Below, in pieces: positions 10,749 through 21,770 of a DNA stretch of 64,000 nucleotides. The stretch spans positions 141,814,820-141,878,819 of the forward strand of contig NC_035449.2 of the NCBI RefSeq assembly GCF_002127325.2, written 5' to 3'. Origin of the DNA: Helianthus annuus (Eukaryota > Streptophyta > Magnoliopsida > Asterales > Asteraceae). The notes beneath the pieces are model-generated. The model was not told where the DNA came from. It did no database searches and was given only the letters and a program-made list of their open reading frames with translations. Positions within the stretch are counted from its first letter, which is position 1. The number at the start of each line of letters is the position of its first letter. The position numbers and the translations under genes were made by a program.

Positions 10749-13700
10749 ATGTCGAATGGTTTTTGGCCTTGCCCCTTCAAGGGGTTCCATTGTTGCCCCG
10801 ATGGGGTTGCTTGGTCTAAGGGGATCCCAAGGCTTATAACTCATATTAAACGTCACCATTTTGGTTTGGATGATAGGAAAGATAATTTGAGGCGTGCCAT
10901 TGCTGAAGACCCTAATCTTTTTACCTTTGTTTGTGAAGCCCTTAGGTTGTCTAAACAATGGTTATATTGGGAGTGCATGTGCCTTCATTCTTTCCGGCGG
11001 GGGTGTCACCATGAAGATCGGGTGGTTCGCTTTGTGCCAACGGAAGTGGGTGAAATGGGTTTTATTGTGGGTGTCCCTAGGCCGTGTACCGTATCAGAGG
11101 TTTCCCCATCTGGTACTTGACCGAGTTTTCTATCTTCCTATTAAAACTGTTAAGAGCATCCCCTTTAGTTGCCGCATGGTGTTTGCCCAAGCCTTAACCA
11201 TAGCTTTGGATAATGTGGTGGCTATGCCTGATTCGGTTGATGCGTGGATTCGACTTCTGCTATTACCTCGGTGTACCTTGCGTGTATTTACGCCGGTTAA
11301 CCGCCAGGATAAGAGGTCGGGCAACAGGAAAAATGGTCAATGTCTCAATATACAGCGGGCGTTGTCCCAATGGGGTGACCGTGAGGGGTTTGGCATTCTC
11401 ATTCAGTCTTTGTTTGCTCAACCTGTGAAGGAGGGTCCGGAAGGTTTTAAGAAAATGTCTGGAAAAAAAAAAAGCGAGGATGTGAGTTCTAATGTCAAGC
11501 AGTGTTTACGTAAGGTTGCCAATGGGCATTTTACCGCTGCAGTTAAGGTCCTTTGTTCTTCTGGGGTCGCGCCACATGATAAGAAAACTATGAAGGCTCT
11601 CGTGGATAAACACCCGTGCATGCCCCCTCCAACCATGCCCGCTTTCCTTCCGTCAGATCCTCACCTTGTAGCGGAGACCGACAGTGTGCTTGGGTGTATC
11701 AAATCCTTCCCGAAAGGGACGTCATGTGGGAGAGATGGTTTGAGGGCTCAACACCTTTTGGATGCCCTTTGTGGTGAAGGGTCCGTGATTGCGGTTAGCC
11801 TACTCAGGGCGATTTCAGCTGTGGTTAACCTATTTTTGCGAGGGGGATGTCCGAGGAGTTTGGCGGAGTTTGTTACATCTGATCCTCTTACGCCCCTTCT
11901 CAAGCCCGATAATGGGATTAGACCTATTGCAGTGGGTTCGATCTGGAGGAGAGTGGTCTCCAAGGTAGTGATGAAGGGGGTGGGGAAGGATATGGCCAAA
12001 TATCTTGGCGACTTTCAGTTTGGGGTCGGGGTTCCAAATGGGGCTGAGGCGGTTCTTCATAGTGCGAACAGGCTCTTAAATGCGCACCACCGAGATGGGT
12101 CGTTGGCTATGCTTACCGTCGATTTCTCGAATGCCTTTAACCTTGTGGATAGAATTGCTCTTTTAAATGAGGTAAGGAAAATGTGTCCATCCATCTCTGC
12201 TTGGGTTGATTTTTTATACGGGCAACCAGCTAGGCTTTATGTGGGGAATGATTATATTTGGTCTTCTACGGGGGTTCAACAAGGGAATCCTTTAGGGCCT
12301 CTTCTTTTTGCCCTTGTTTTACACCCTCTTGTTCTCCGAATCAGAGATCGTTGTAAGCTTCTTTTTCACGCCTGGTACCTGGATGATGGGACCATTATTG
12401 GAGATGCTACTCAGGTTGCCAAGGCTTTAGACATCATTAGAGTGGAGGGCCCCTCCTTGGGCCTCCTTCTCAACATTAAAAAAACTGAAGTTTTTTGGCC
12501 TACATGCGATGGGGTGAAGACGCAGGAGGGTTTATTCCCGCAGGAGATTGGTAGGCCGGTGCATGGTGTGAAACTCTTGGGTGGTGCTGTCAGTAGAGAT
12601 GGGCAGTTTATTAGTGGTTTGGCCCTCAAAAGAGCCAAATGTGCGGTTGAGCTGATGGGATGCCTCAAAAGCCTTAAGGACCCTTAGAGCGAACTCCTCC
12701 TGCTTCGTTCGTGTATGGGGTTGCTAAACTGCTGTTTGGGCTTAGAACGTGTCAGCCTTCTTATGTCGGGGAAGCCGTCTCTGTTTTTGACAAAGGGCTT
12801 CGGAATGCGATTGAGGAAATTGTTGTCTGTGGGGGTGCCTTTTTCGGGGACCTACAATGGAGGTTAGCTTCCCTCCCGACACGTTTTGGGGGGCTTGGGA
12901 TTTGCTCAGCTGAGGATGCCTCTTCCTACGCTTTTGTGGCTTCAAGAGCCCAATCTTGGGTTCTTCAAGACCACATCCTTCGCGAATGTGGGGGAGAGCT
13001 GTTGGACTCTGATTACAAGGGTGCGTTGGACAATCTTCATAGTTCTCTTCCCGATTTTGATTTTGGCGGTTTCTACATTAAAGACACCGCCCCCATTAAA
13101 GCTCAGAAAATTCTGGCGAATGCCTTATATGGCGAAATCGTTAAGACAGTTGAAGAGAAGTATGCCTTTTCCCCTCGCCAGCGAGCCGTGTTTGAGTATT
13201 TGCGAGCCCCCCATGCTCAGGATTTCCTGTCTGTTGTTCCCATCGAAGGTTTAGGGCAATGTATGTCGGCTGTGGAATACAGGGCTATCCTCAAGTACCG
13301 TTTAATGATACCCCTTTTCCCGGTTGATGACCCGTGTCCTGTATGTCGGAAGTGTTGCTTGGATTCTTTTGGGGAGCATGCAGTACATTGCAAAGAATTA
13401 CCGGGCTTTAAATATCGACATGATTTAGTTCGAGATGTGCTGTATGATGTCCTTAAGCGAGCAGGGATCTCGGCAAAAAAGGAAGCTCCGGTGAACTTCT
13501 TGACTTATCCATTAGAAGGTATATCTACGCTACGGCCCGCTGACATTCTTGTTTTTGGATGGGAAGGAGGGAAACACGCGTGTGTCGATTTGACAGGTGT
13601 GTCCCCCCTCGTTGGGCTAAGGGACCACGGGTTTGTTGCGGGACAGGCGATAACCAAGGCAGAGGCGGGCAAAGTAGCTAAACACGAAAAAGCTTGCATC

Positions 13701-13913
13701 GAGAATCAGCACGTGTTCGTCCCGTTCGCTTTCGATACATTTGGCGCTCTCGCCCCTGACGCGGTGCGGTTCCTAAAGCACGTTCAACAGGTGGTAAGCA
13801 GTAACACCGCACATGTTAAGGGGCATAATTTTGTGTTTAGCAGGGTAGGGTTTGCTATTCAGAAAGGGGTAGCGGCGCAACTTGTTGCCCGTCTACCTGT
13901 CATTAGTTTGTAA
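10749..13913 (+). pseudogene. Non-LTR reverse transcriptase with zinc fingers and R2-type endonuclease end, broken
   Basis: Three consecutive reading frames form one decayed protein of roughly 1,050 residues. The N-terminus (ATG 10749) has a C2H2-like finger (C8, C15/16, H32, H36) and a second Cys/His cluster. After a frame change at about 11110 comes the reverse transcriptase: LTPLLKPDNGIRPIAVG, VDFSNAFN, QQGNPLGPLLF and the catalytic YLDD at 12376. An in-frame TAG (12685-12687) and a one-base frameshift at about 12718 lead into the C-terminus. This has a zinc knuckle (CPVC then H-x3-C, 13337-13393) followed by RPADILVFGW and CVDLTG, the layout of the restriction-like endonuclease of R2-type non-LTR elements. 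The region is markedly more GC-rich than its flanks and ends in an A-rich tract at about 13966. Polymerase identity is certain; assignment to an R2-like clade is inference. Confidence 0.85.
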
Positions 13914-14082
13914 TCGTATTGCGTTTGTTTCTAACTATTAAATTCCAAAAATGGAATTAACTTTCAAAAAAAAATATGATGAAAAAGTAAAAAACGCAGT
14001 GGTATTTTCATAATTATTTACTCGTAGAGTAATTATCAAAATTACCCTACAAATGATCTTGTAAGGTAATTTTGATCTTTTG

Positions 14083-14875
14083 GATCGTGGGGTATGGTGG
14101 GGCGGGGGTTTGGGGCATGGGTTGACACATGGCTTGGGGGGGCTTCGCTGGGCTGACCCACATTGAAGACGGTATGCTGGGGCGGGGGTTTGGGGCGTGG
14201 CCAGCCCAAACGGCTATTTTATATTTTTTAAAACAAAAAATTTAAATTTTTTAATGTTTTTTAAATAAAGAAAATTACATAAAAAAATTCCTAGTGCTTA
14301 TATTTTTTTCTTTATCTCTTCTCTCTGTTTGGGAAGGGTTGATGGAGGTTGGTAAAAGGTTTATGGACGTTTGTGAAAACGGGCTAGGTATAGAATCGTC
14401 GGTGTAAGGGAAGTTAGTATACACACGGTTCGAGAGATACGATGCGTAACCCGCCACATCGGGCATAGTGGAGTATATTAAAAATGGAGGAGGAATTGGA
14501 CGATTGGGTGGTGGGCTAGGATTTTCTTGGAATGCCCACGGGTTGTTCGGGTCAAAACCACGATTATGAGGATTCATTTTTCGTAATGTAGAATGAGAAT
14601 AGAGATGATTATAGAAGAGGTGGAGTGTATTGTGGTTGGATGTGGTAAAAAAAAATAGAAGTGTGAGTTTTATAGTGAAAAAAATATTTTTTTTACACAT
14701 AGCCGTTGGCCAACGGCTAGTTGTTTGGCCATTGAGAGCCCATCATGTCATATTTAATAAACCCGTCCCACGCCCGGCCTCAAACTCCCGCCCCTTGGGC
14801 CACGCCCAAACCCAAGCCCACCCGGGGTGGTGGCTTGGTGGTTTTCAGCCAACCCACGCCCCATACCCCACAGTC
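14083..14875. mobile_element. Non-autonomous PIF/Harbinger derivative nested in the long-TIR element
   Basis: The left end GATCGTGGGGTATGGTGGGG and the inverted right end GACTGTGGGGTATGGGG form an imperfect TIR. Flanks are TTG and TTA, close to the TTA target duplication of the superfamily. It encloses a minus-strand first exon of the Myb/SANT-like accessory gene seen intact-ish at 17294. No transposase. Confidence 0.65.
14275..14577 (-). pseudogene. First-exon fragment of a Harbinger Myb/SANT-like gene
   Basis: An open frame of 100 codons starting MNPHNRGFDPNNPWAF. The Pro/Asn-rich N-terminus and the later GYASYLSN motif match the start of the gene at 17294 (MNPFRPPF, SYAAYLSG). The ATG at 14577 is chosen because similarity begins there. 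The SANT/Myb domain, second exon and normal stop are absent, so it is a remnant of the DNA-binding accessory protein of PIF/Harbinger elements. Confidence 0.6.
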
Positions 14876-15488
14876 TTAGAATAATTTTGTAAAATGTTCT
14901 TTTCGAATAATTTTGATCTTGTAAAGTAATTTTGTAGAGTATCATAATGGTAATTTTGATCTTTAAGATAATTTTGATCTTGTAGAGGAATTTTATATAG
15001 TATCATAATTACTCTATAAGTGTATCAAAATTACTCTGAAAGTTTTAAAATTACCATACAAAAACATTTTATAAAATTACCCTACAAGATTAAAATTACT
15101 CTACAAGAATATTTTACAAAATTACCCTACAATATCATTTGTAGAGTAATTTTGATAATTACCCTACGAACAAATAATTATTAAATTGTCACCGCGTTTT
15201 TTTATCTTTTTATGTCTTTCATACGTTTTGTACGATAAGAATTTTTGTACGTATATAAGTTATTATATTATTATCGAAAAAGATAAGAAAGCCAGCATAT
15301 AAAGAAATTTAATAAGATGAAAAAGAAAAGCGTGACTGCAATAATGATCGAGCAAATGCCATTTATTTATGCTTCTGTAACCTTTCACACACATACACCC
15401 ATATATAATTCACACAATTAGATGATTGAAGCATGCGTTGCAATTTACTTGTTGAAACAATGATTAACACAAGAATAACCAAGGGGGT

Positions 15489-16090
15489 TGTTTCACTTAT
15501 GGGGTTCAACCTTTTCTCTTACTCGTATCGGTGGCCTGAGATCTGCAAAACAGTAAACACCGTTAGTCTCGTTAAGAGGGGGGAAGGGGGTTTTCCCTCT
15601 TAACCAGGCTCCGGCGTGAGAATAAGTACTGCTCTGAGAGGAATAAAACAGTGTGTGTATAGAGTGAGTAAAGAGAGCCAAGATCCCGAACCTGAATGAT
15701 GAAGGGTCCTATTTATAGCCGGAGGGTGAAGAAGGAGGAAGCAGCTGTGCCAGCTGTAGGTGCGCGCCAGCTGTCCGACCAAGGGGAATATCCTCTTGGT
15801 CCGCTCTGTCGCGAAGGGTGTAGTGGTACACGTGGCGTCCTTGCATTCGCCTGTGCTGGGTACCTCGTACTGGTCATGTCAGCCCTGCTCCCTGGATTGT
15901 CGCAGGCCTATGTGGCCTTCTGTCAATGGTGACACGTGTTGTCCTTTATGTTGGGCAAAGCATCTTTGATGCCAGCTGTGAACCGCCCAGATGTCTTCTG
16001 GAAGCTTCTAGAATGTTCTGGTGACATGGATGCCTTGTGTGCACAAAAGTGGTGTGGTCCCTGCCATGTAGGCAGGGAATTGGGACCACA
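15489..16090 (-). repeat. Probable solo LTR
   Basis: On the minus strand it runs from TGTGGTCCC (16090) to GTGAAACA (15489), so it has TG...CA ends. A TATA box (CTATAAATAGGACCC, minus) lies at about 15710. No flanking 5-bp duplication could be matched (CCTCT versus GGGGT), no PBS or polypurine tract adjoins it, and no coding region is nearby. It could be a solo LTR with an eroded target site or part of a larger deleted element. Confidence 0.45.
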
Positions 16091-16670
16091 CCTCTTCATT
16101 ACTTAAACATAATTTTTAATTATTTAAAGTTGAAATGATTAAATCAATATAATCATGTAATAATGGCTTTTATTTGAATACTGATAGCTGCAATCTTTTG
16201 TGTCACATGTATATTTAAACTATATATTTTTTCTTCTAATCTTGATGTAGCAATCTTTCATCATTTACTCTTCTTTTTAAATTTTTTTTTGAAATTAAAA
16301 AAAAAAAAAAATTCTCAAATTTCACAAAGATATGCAAACTCCCGGTGTTGACTTCTAAAATGAACGAGACCTATTATCAAATGATCACAAGCTTCATTCT
16401 ACGATATCGAACCTTTTCGATTTGCTAAAATATATTGCTATCGTGAAATGTCGATATTTTTACACTTAATTGACGCCAAGTCTTTTTCCTCATTCATAAC
16501 TTTCCTATATAGATGTTTATCTTCCACCAAAGTGATGCGGGTTCAAGTCCCACTAAGTGACTAATAAATGGATTTTAGGGGGGGGGGGGGGGGGGGCGAG
16601 TGTGTGTTTGATGTTATAAAAAAACTAAAAAAAAAAGCTAGCCACTAACCAAATGGTCAGCTAATACTTA
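16091..16670. other. AT-rich spacer with a tRNA-like box B and a poly-G run
   Basis: At 16530-16552 GATGCGGGTTCAAGTCCCACT resembles an RNA polymerase III box B, as in tRNA-derived SINEs, but no box A or full cloverleaf is visible. A G-run of about 19 lies at 16578-16596. No ORF. Confidence 0.35.
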
Positions 16671-16977
16671 GAGCATTCACAATAAAAACCTTAAAAATAT
16701 GTGAGGAAGTTTAGTCATATTATAAGGGGTTGTGAGTGGAGGAGAGAGAAAATATATAAGAAAGTTACGATTCATATATAACTATATGGGAAAAAAATCT
16801 GAAGAGAAAAAACCTTATATATTTTTTAATATTTTTAAAAATGGTTGTGAATGAAGGAGAGAGAAAATGTAATGATAAAAATATAAGAAATATTATTTAA
16901 TTAAAAATAAGAGAGAAAAAATGGTTATTTTTAGTGGAAATATATGGATATGAGTAGAGAATTCATTGCGAATGCTA
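16671..16977. mobile_element. Tourist-like MITE abutting a Harbinger derivative
   Basis: The left end GAGCATTCACAATAA pairs with the inverted right end TAGCATTCGCAATGAA. TTA lies on each side (16668-16670 and 16978-16980). The interior carries repeated GGAGAGAGAAAAT phrases and no gene. Its right TTA is shared with the next element, so one probably inserted at the edge of the other. Confidence 0.6.
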
Positions 16978-16980
16978 TTA

Positions 16981-18810
16981 GACCGCCCGTAATGGGGCGT
17001 TTTTTTTTTAAATTCGCCAAAAACGCCGGAACACGCCCGGCCTCCGCCCCCCGCAACGTTATTTAGCGTGATTCGAGAAAAATTGGGCACTGGCGTTTTT
17101 TAAAACACGCCTAAAATTTGAATGGGGGAACGAGTTGACCGTTGGCAACAGTCACTTTGTTTATTTTTTTGATTTTTTTTTTAATTCCAATATAAACACA
17201 CTATAAATTACCCACTTGTTCATACATTTTTTTTATAAAAAACTCACACACCATCAAACTTTCTCTCTACTACTTCTACAATTTATAAAAAAGATGAACC
17301 CATTCCGACCCCCATTTGGTGTCCCCTCAAGACCCGTGAACCCGAACACAACCCAACCGCAACAACCCTTTAACCTTCAAGACATGGACCCGAACATGTT
17401 ATCGTATGCGGCTTACTTGAGTGGCGCTACTCCATTCGTGCAACCCACTTTCGGCTTTGGTCAAGCCGGCGGGTCGCAACCTTCACAACAACAAGCCGAA
17501 CCCGATGTAGATATCGTGTCGGAGACGCAACCCGAACCGGAGCGAGTGACATCTAAACGCCGCAGAAGGTCGCATAAGAAGAAGGAAGCGAACGAACCTC
17601 GACGTAAGCATTCTTACCTTAGTTGGACGAAGGAGGAGGAATACACGTTGGTTCGGGCGTGGGTCGAGGTTTCGGAGGACCCCAATATTGGTAACTTTTA
17701 TATTTTTTTTTACTTTTTTTTCGTACACGTCTATTTTGTTTTCGTTTTAACGTACAACTTTATATTTCAATTTGTAGCAAATTTCAAACGGGCCTCGATT
17801 TTTGGAATAGGATTCGTGCACTCTTTTATAGCATGTGGGGTAAGGGCGAGTATCGTGACAAAGATTCCATTTCTAGCAAATGGACCGACATCAACAAGTG
17901 TCACTCCTTCCAAGAAGTGTATCAATGTAACTACGATAATCGTCCGAGCGGAGAAGGTGACATCGGGGTTTTAATGAAGGCTATTGAAGAGTACGAGAGA
18001 ACGAAAAGCACTTTCCCATACTATAAGTGTTGGGAACTACTACGAAAAAGTCCAAAGTGGGCGGGCGTAGTGACCATGTCGTCGAGTAGTAGACGTCGAG
18101 CTAAACGGTCAAAAACATCATCCTCCGTTGACCCTGAAACACCGACTTCCGATGCCCGCAATGTCGATCTAAATGTTGTTGTGGACGTTGACGAGCAACT
18201 TGAAGAAAAGTTGGCCCGACCGCCCGGTAGAAGAAAAGATAAGCGAACCGGGAAAAAACAGGTGGAGTCGTCCTCCGATCTAGAGTTGAAGGAAGATTTC
18301 GAGAAGATGAACCGTCATCTCCAAGACATTTGAGACCTCGGCCACCAACGTTTGGAGACTATGAAAGAACGCGTCGCCGAAACCAAAAAGTTTAACGAGA
18401 TGCAAGAGACGAGGCAAATGGAAAAGGACATTGAGTTTTTGTCCAAACCGATCGACCACCTCCAAGGCGACGCGTTGATCCTTACGCAAATGCATCGCCA
18501 AAAAATTCGGAAAAAATACGGACTCTAGATCTTCATCTTTTTTTTACTTTATTTTTTTATTTCCGTTTTTTTATTATGTTTTTTTTATTTTTAGTAGTGT
18601 AATTTTTTTTTAAATTAATGAAGTATTTATAGTTTTAGATTTAAAAAAAATAAATAATTGTGTAATGATTGCATGGGCGTTATTGGCCATTATTTCCACT
18701 ACGACATTTTTGTAATAACGCCCAATAATGCTCTCATGCTGACTGGACTGCCACATGGTAGAAAATGCATTATGGTGGGGGCATTATTGAGCTAACCACT
18801 ACACATGGTC
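16981..18810. mobile_element. 1.8-kb PIF/Harbinger derivative keeping only the Myb/SANT-like gene
   Basis: TTA flanks both ends (16978-16980 and 18811-18813). The left end GACCGCCCGTAATGG and inverted right end GACCATGTGTAGTGG form an imperfect TIR with subterminal GGGCGTTATT-type repeats. The only gene is the accessory DNA-binding protein gene on the plus strand. No DDE transposase is present, so movement would need an enzyme from elsewhere. Confidence 0.65.
17294..18528 (+). pseudogene. Harbinger-associated Myb/SANT-like DNA-binding protein, one or two lesions
   Basis: Exon 1 (17294-17690) encodes a Pro/Gln-rich N-terminus, a basic stretch SKRRRRSHKKK and the start of a trihelix/SANT-like domain (SYLSWTKEEEYTLVRAW). 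The intron has GT at 17691 and AG at 17776-17777. Exon 2 continues with FWNRIRALFY, SSKWTDINK and FPYYKCWELLR, then an acidic and coiled-coil C-terminus. An in-frame TGA at 18331-18333 interrupts the C-terminus, which otherwise stays open to TAG at 18526-18528. Joined at the obvious splice sites, the exons are also one base out of phase. Proteins of this kind act as the DNA-binding partner of PIF/Harbinger transposase in the nucleus (family knowledge). Confidence 0.75.
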
Positions 18811-18813
18811 TTA

Positions 18814-19554
18814 GTTAAGTTAAATTTTTTAGGAACTAGTTATGAAATGACGTCTCATTGACCTTTTAAAAGTAAAAGACTTGAACAAAAGGGTTGCACA
18901 TTGCTTAAAATTATCTTGTTATAAAGAATATCTACAATACGATTTCAACTGATGATTAAAAGATACGTAGATAAATACGATTTCAAAACATACATATGAA
19001 ACATGTATCGTCTCCAATGAAGCATTCCTATTTGCGATTTATTCTAAGGTTGAAGATTAAATAGGAAGTATGATTTGGGTGGGAAGTGTATGAAGCAATA
19101 AGAAGAGAACATGTGGCAAAGTTGAAAAAACATAAGAAAGGACATTTTAGTCAAAATTTACCATCTTTCAAAAAACCCAGCATCTGCAATTCATTTCTTT
19201 TCCCCGTATACTCAAATCCACCATTTTCAAAACCATAAACTACCAGATCACAACCAACACCACCACCTCCACCACCACCTACGATCGCCACCATTTTGCC
19301 GGAAACTAGATTTGAAACCACCACCACCTTCAACCACATGTTGGGTTTTTCATAACTGAAACCACCATTCCACCATCCACCGCTCCACCGCCACCGTAAC
19401 AAATTTCCCCACGGTGTAATAGAGTTCTTTCTCTGTCCACCGTCGTTAATTGGAGTACTTTTGTAAGTTGTGTTTTTTTTCTCATTGCGTGTTAGGTTAT
19501 CAAACCTCAATTGTGTTTTTCACCTCATTATGTTTTAGTTAAAGTTCTTTTCAT
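18814..19554. other. Spacer with CACC-rich low complexity
   Basis: AT-rich DNA with a (CCA)n-like patch at about 19250-19390. Long frames across this patch reflect composition only. No gene seen. Confidence 0.5.
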
Positions 19555-20126
19555 TTTTGTTCTTTTGGATGTTAAAGCAGAGGCAGGCATGACCATGTTA
19601 AAATAGAAGCATGAACATGTTGAAACAAAGGTATAACCACGTTAAAACCCATTGCGTTTTAGAAGCTGCAGTGTAAAAAGCATGATCATGCTAAGACAAA
19701 AGCATGATCATGTTGGAACTAAGGCATACACATGTTAAAACTCCATTGATTTTTAGAACCTGCCGTGCAAAATATTGATTTTGGGTTTCATTGCGTTTTA
19801 CAACCAGGGTGCAAAGAACATGATCATGCAAAAATAGAAGCATGTTCATGTTAGAACAAAAGCATGACCATGTTAAAACATAAACATGGTCATGTTAAAA
19901 CTCCATTGCTTTTTAGATCCTGCAGTGCAAAATATAGATTTTGGTTTCATTGCGTTTTACAACCATGGAGTGCAAAGAACATGATCATGCTAAAATAGAA
20001 ACATGGTCATGTTGGAATAAAAGCATGACCATGTTAAAACATAAACATGGCCATGTTAAAACTCCATTGCTATTTAGAACCTGTAGTGCAAAATATTGAT
20101 TTTGGGTTTCACTGTGTTTTATAACC
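19555..20126. repeat. Higher-order tandem repeat, left half
   Basis: Units of about 161 bp combine a CATTGCGTTTTAGAACCTG phrase, a GATTTTGGGTTTCATTGCG phrase and several short palindromic CATGATCATG / CATGACCATG boxes joined by TTAAAACA. Unit starts are seen near 19651, 19742, 19903 and 20064. The array continues after a 4.0-kb insertion at 24170. Confidence 0.8.
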
Positions 20127-20524
20127 TAGGGTGTCACACCCGCTTATAGCGGAAGCGCGAGGTATGATCTGATCGGTTCTCATTGCATAACAATATAAGT
20201 GAACATACTAAATGAATAAAAACAAGCTCCAATGCCATTGTCATAATCGTTTCAAAAGAATGCAACATAAGTTAAATGTATTGGTTACAAACCATCAAAT
20301 AAAAATAAGTTGTCATTGTTTTATACATCAAAATGTAAGTCTTAAAATGTCAAGGCTTTGACCACTATATCACCGCAAAGAGGCGGTATATAATGGGCAA
20401 GCCCTTCAAATGGTGGCATGGAGTCTTGATACTTGCTTTCCTTGACTGAAATGTCCGCATGGTCCACTAATTTCTTGAAATACATGTTAAGTTTGAAAAC
20501 ATCAACAAAAGTTGGCGAGTTCAT

Positions 20525-20667
20525 GCAGTTTAGTTGTATGAGATGTATCTGTAAAATGTGAGTTGTATAAAATGTATCTGTAATATGTGAGTTGTATAAA
20601 ATGTATCCATAAAATGTGAGTTGTATAAACTGTATCCATAAAATGTGAGTTGTATAAGATGTATTTG
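20525..20667. repeat. 30-bp tandem repeat inside the solo LTR
   Basis: About five copies of a unit like GAGTTGTATAAAATGTATC plus TGTAAAATGT with one or two changes per copy. Confidence 0.9.
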
Positions 20668-21369
20668 TATGTAATGATGTAGTATGTAAAGCGTCAATAA
20701 AATCGTTGATCATTAATGTTTCGCGAGGACATTAATATGTGTGACGAATTAGGAAGCAATCCAAACCTAGACGATTTCGTGTCGACTACTATCGACTGGG
20801 ACACAAACGTACTCTTCTGTGTGGGTCCACGACCAAGAGTGGGGCTCGCCAATACCCATTAGATCTAACCCTCTGTACCTAGGTCCAAACTGGATTAATG
20901 GTGCTTAGATGTATGACCCTAATCGCACATGATCTAAGGTGTTTCATTCCATGACTTATCATACTATAAACATGTATTTTCCCCGATAGTTGTAAAGTTG
21001 TAAAACATTTAAAATGAATAGGGGACAAGAACTCACAGAATCGCGTCCGTGAATAGAAGTAACTATGATCTCACGTGCGGTCGTCCTGAATAGTGTTGCG
21101 ACCTACAAATGTTCTTATATTTGTTAGACACTTCGGTCTTTATAAATGACTTGAGTACAAGTCTTGTGTCTCGAATGTGTGTAAGACTTGTATGTCTTTG
21201 TTTTTCGTTGAACTGTGTATTAGATGTATGATTTGTTAAACTGTTATATATATATATCACCAAATATATATATGTAATCTTGTATCTTGTGTGTTGTATC
21301 ATCGGGTCTTGTCCTCTTGATTTCATGTCTTGTATGAATAAATTGTATAATTGTATTTTCATCAATTAT

Positions 21370-21770
21370 ATGTCATTGGGCCGAGCCCATGTCTTAATGT
21401 TATTGGGCCTAGCCCATGAATTTATGTTATTGGGCCATAATATTATTGGGCCCAAATGTTATTGGGCCTTAGCCTATATGTTTTGACATTGGGCTTAGCC
21501 CATGTATTAATGTTATTGGGCTTAATGTTATTGGGCCTTAGCCCATATGTTTTGACATTGGGCTTAGCCCATGTATTCATGTTATTGGGCTTAGCCCAAG
21601 TATTTTGATAAGCCCATTTATGAAGATAAGCCCAATTGTAAATATAAGCCCATTTATGAAGATAAGCCCATTTGTAAGTATAAGCCCATTTATAAAAATA
21701 AGCCCATTTGTAAGTATAAGCCCATTTATAAAAATTAGCCCATTTGTAATTATAAGCCCATTAATAAAAC
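21370..21770. repeat. Minisatellite of GGGC(T)TAGCCCA and ATAAGCCCATTT words
   Basis: The left half (21370-21600) alternates TTATTGGGC and TAGCCCATG, which are inverted relative to each other and can fold. The right half (21605-21765) is a 19-bp repeat ATAAGCCCATTTATGAAG with about nine copies, often alternating in pairs (38-bp higher-order period). Confidence 0.9.

Larger units (their letters stand above)
13978..15216. mobile_element. Long-TIR foldback-like element split by a Harbinger insertion
   Basis: About 80 bp at 13980-14060 (with AAAACGCAGTGG, TAATTATTTACTCGTAG and CAAAATTACCCTAC) reappear in inverted form at 15120-15215, about 85% matching by eye. Between them, short phrases GTAATTTTGAT and ATTACCCTACAA recur in both orientations. 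Removing the nested 793-bp Harbinger derivative leaves an element of about 450 bp that is nearly all inverted repeat. No coding capacity; superfamily not assigned. Confidence 0.6.

Noticed and set aside
16530..16552. tRNA-like box B GGTTCAAGTCC
   Set aside because: Isolated motif without the rest of a tRNA; mentioned only as a possible SINE relic.
19151..19510. Minus-strand ORF of 119 codons rich in Gly and Trp
   Set aside because: It is a translation of (CCA)n-like low complexity with no codon or domain signal.
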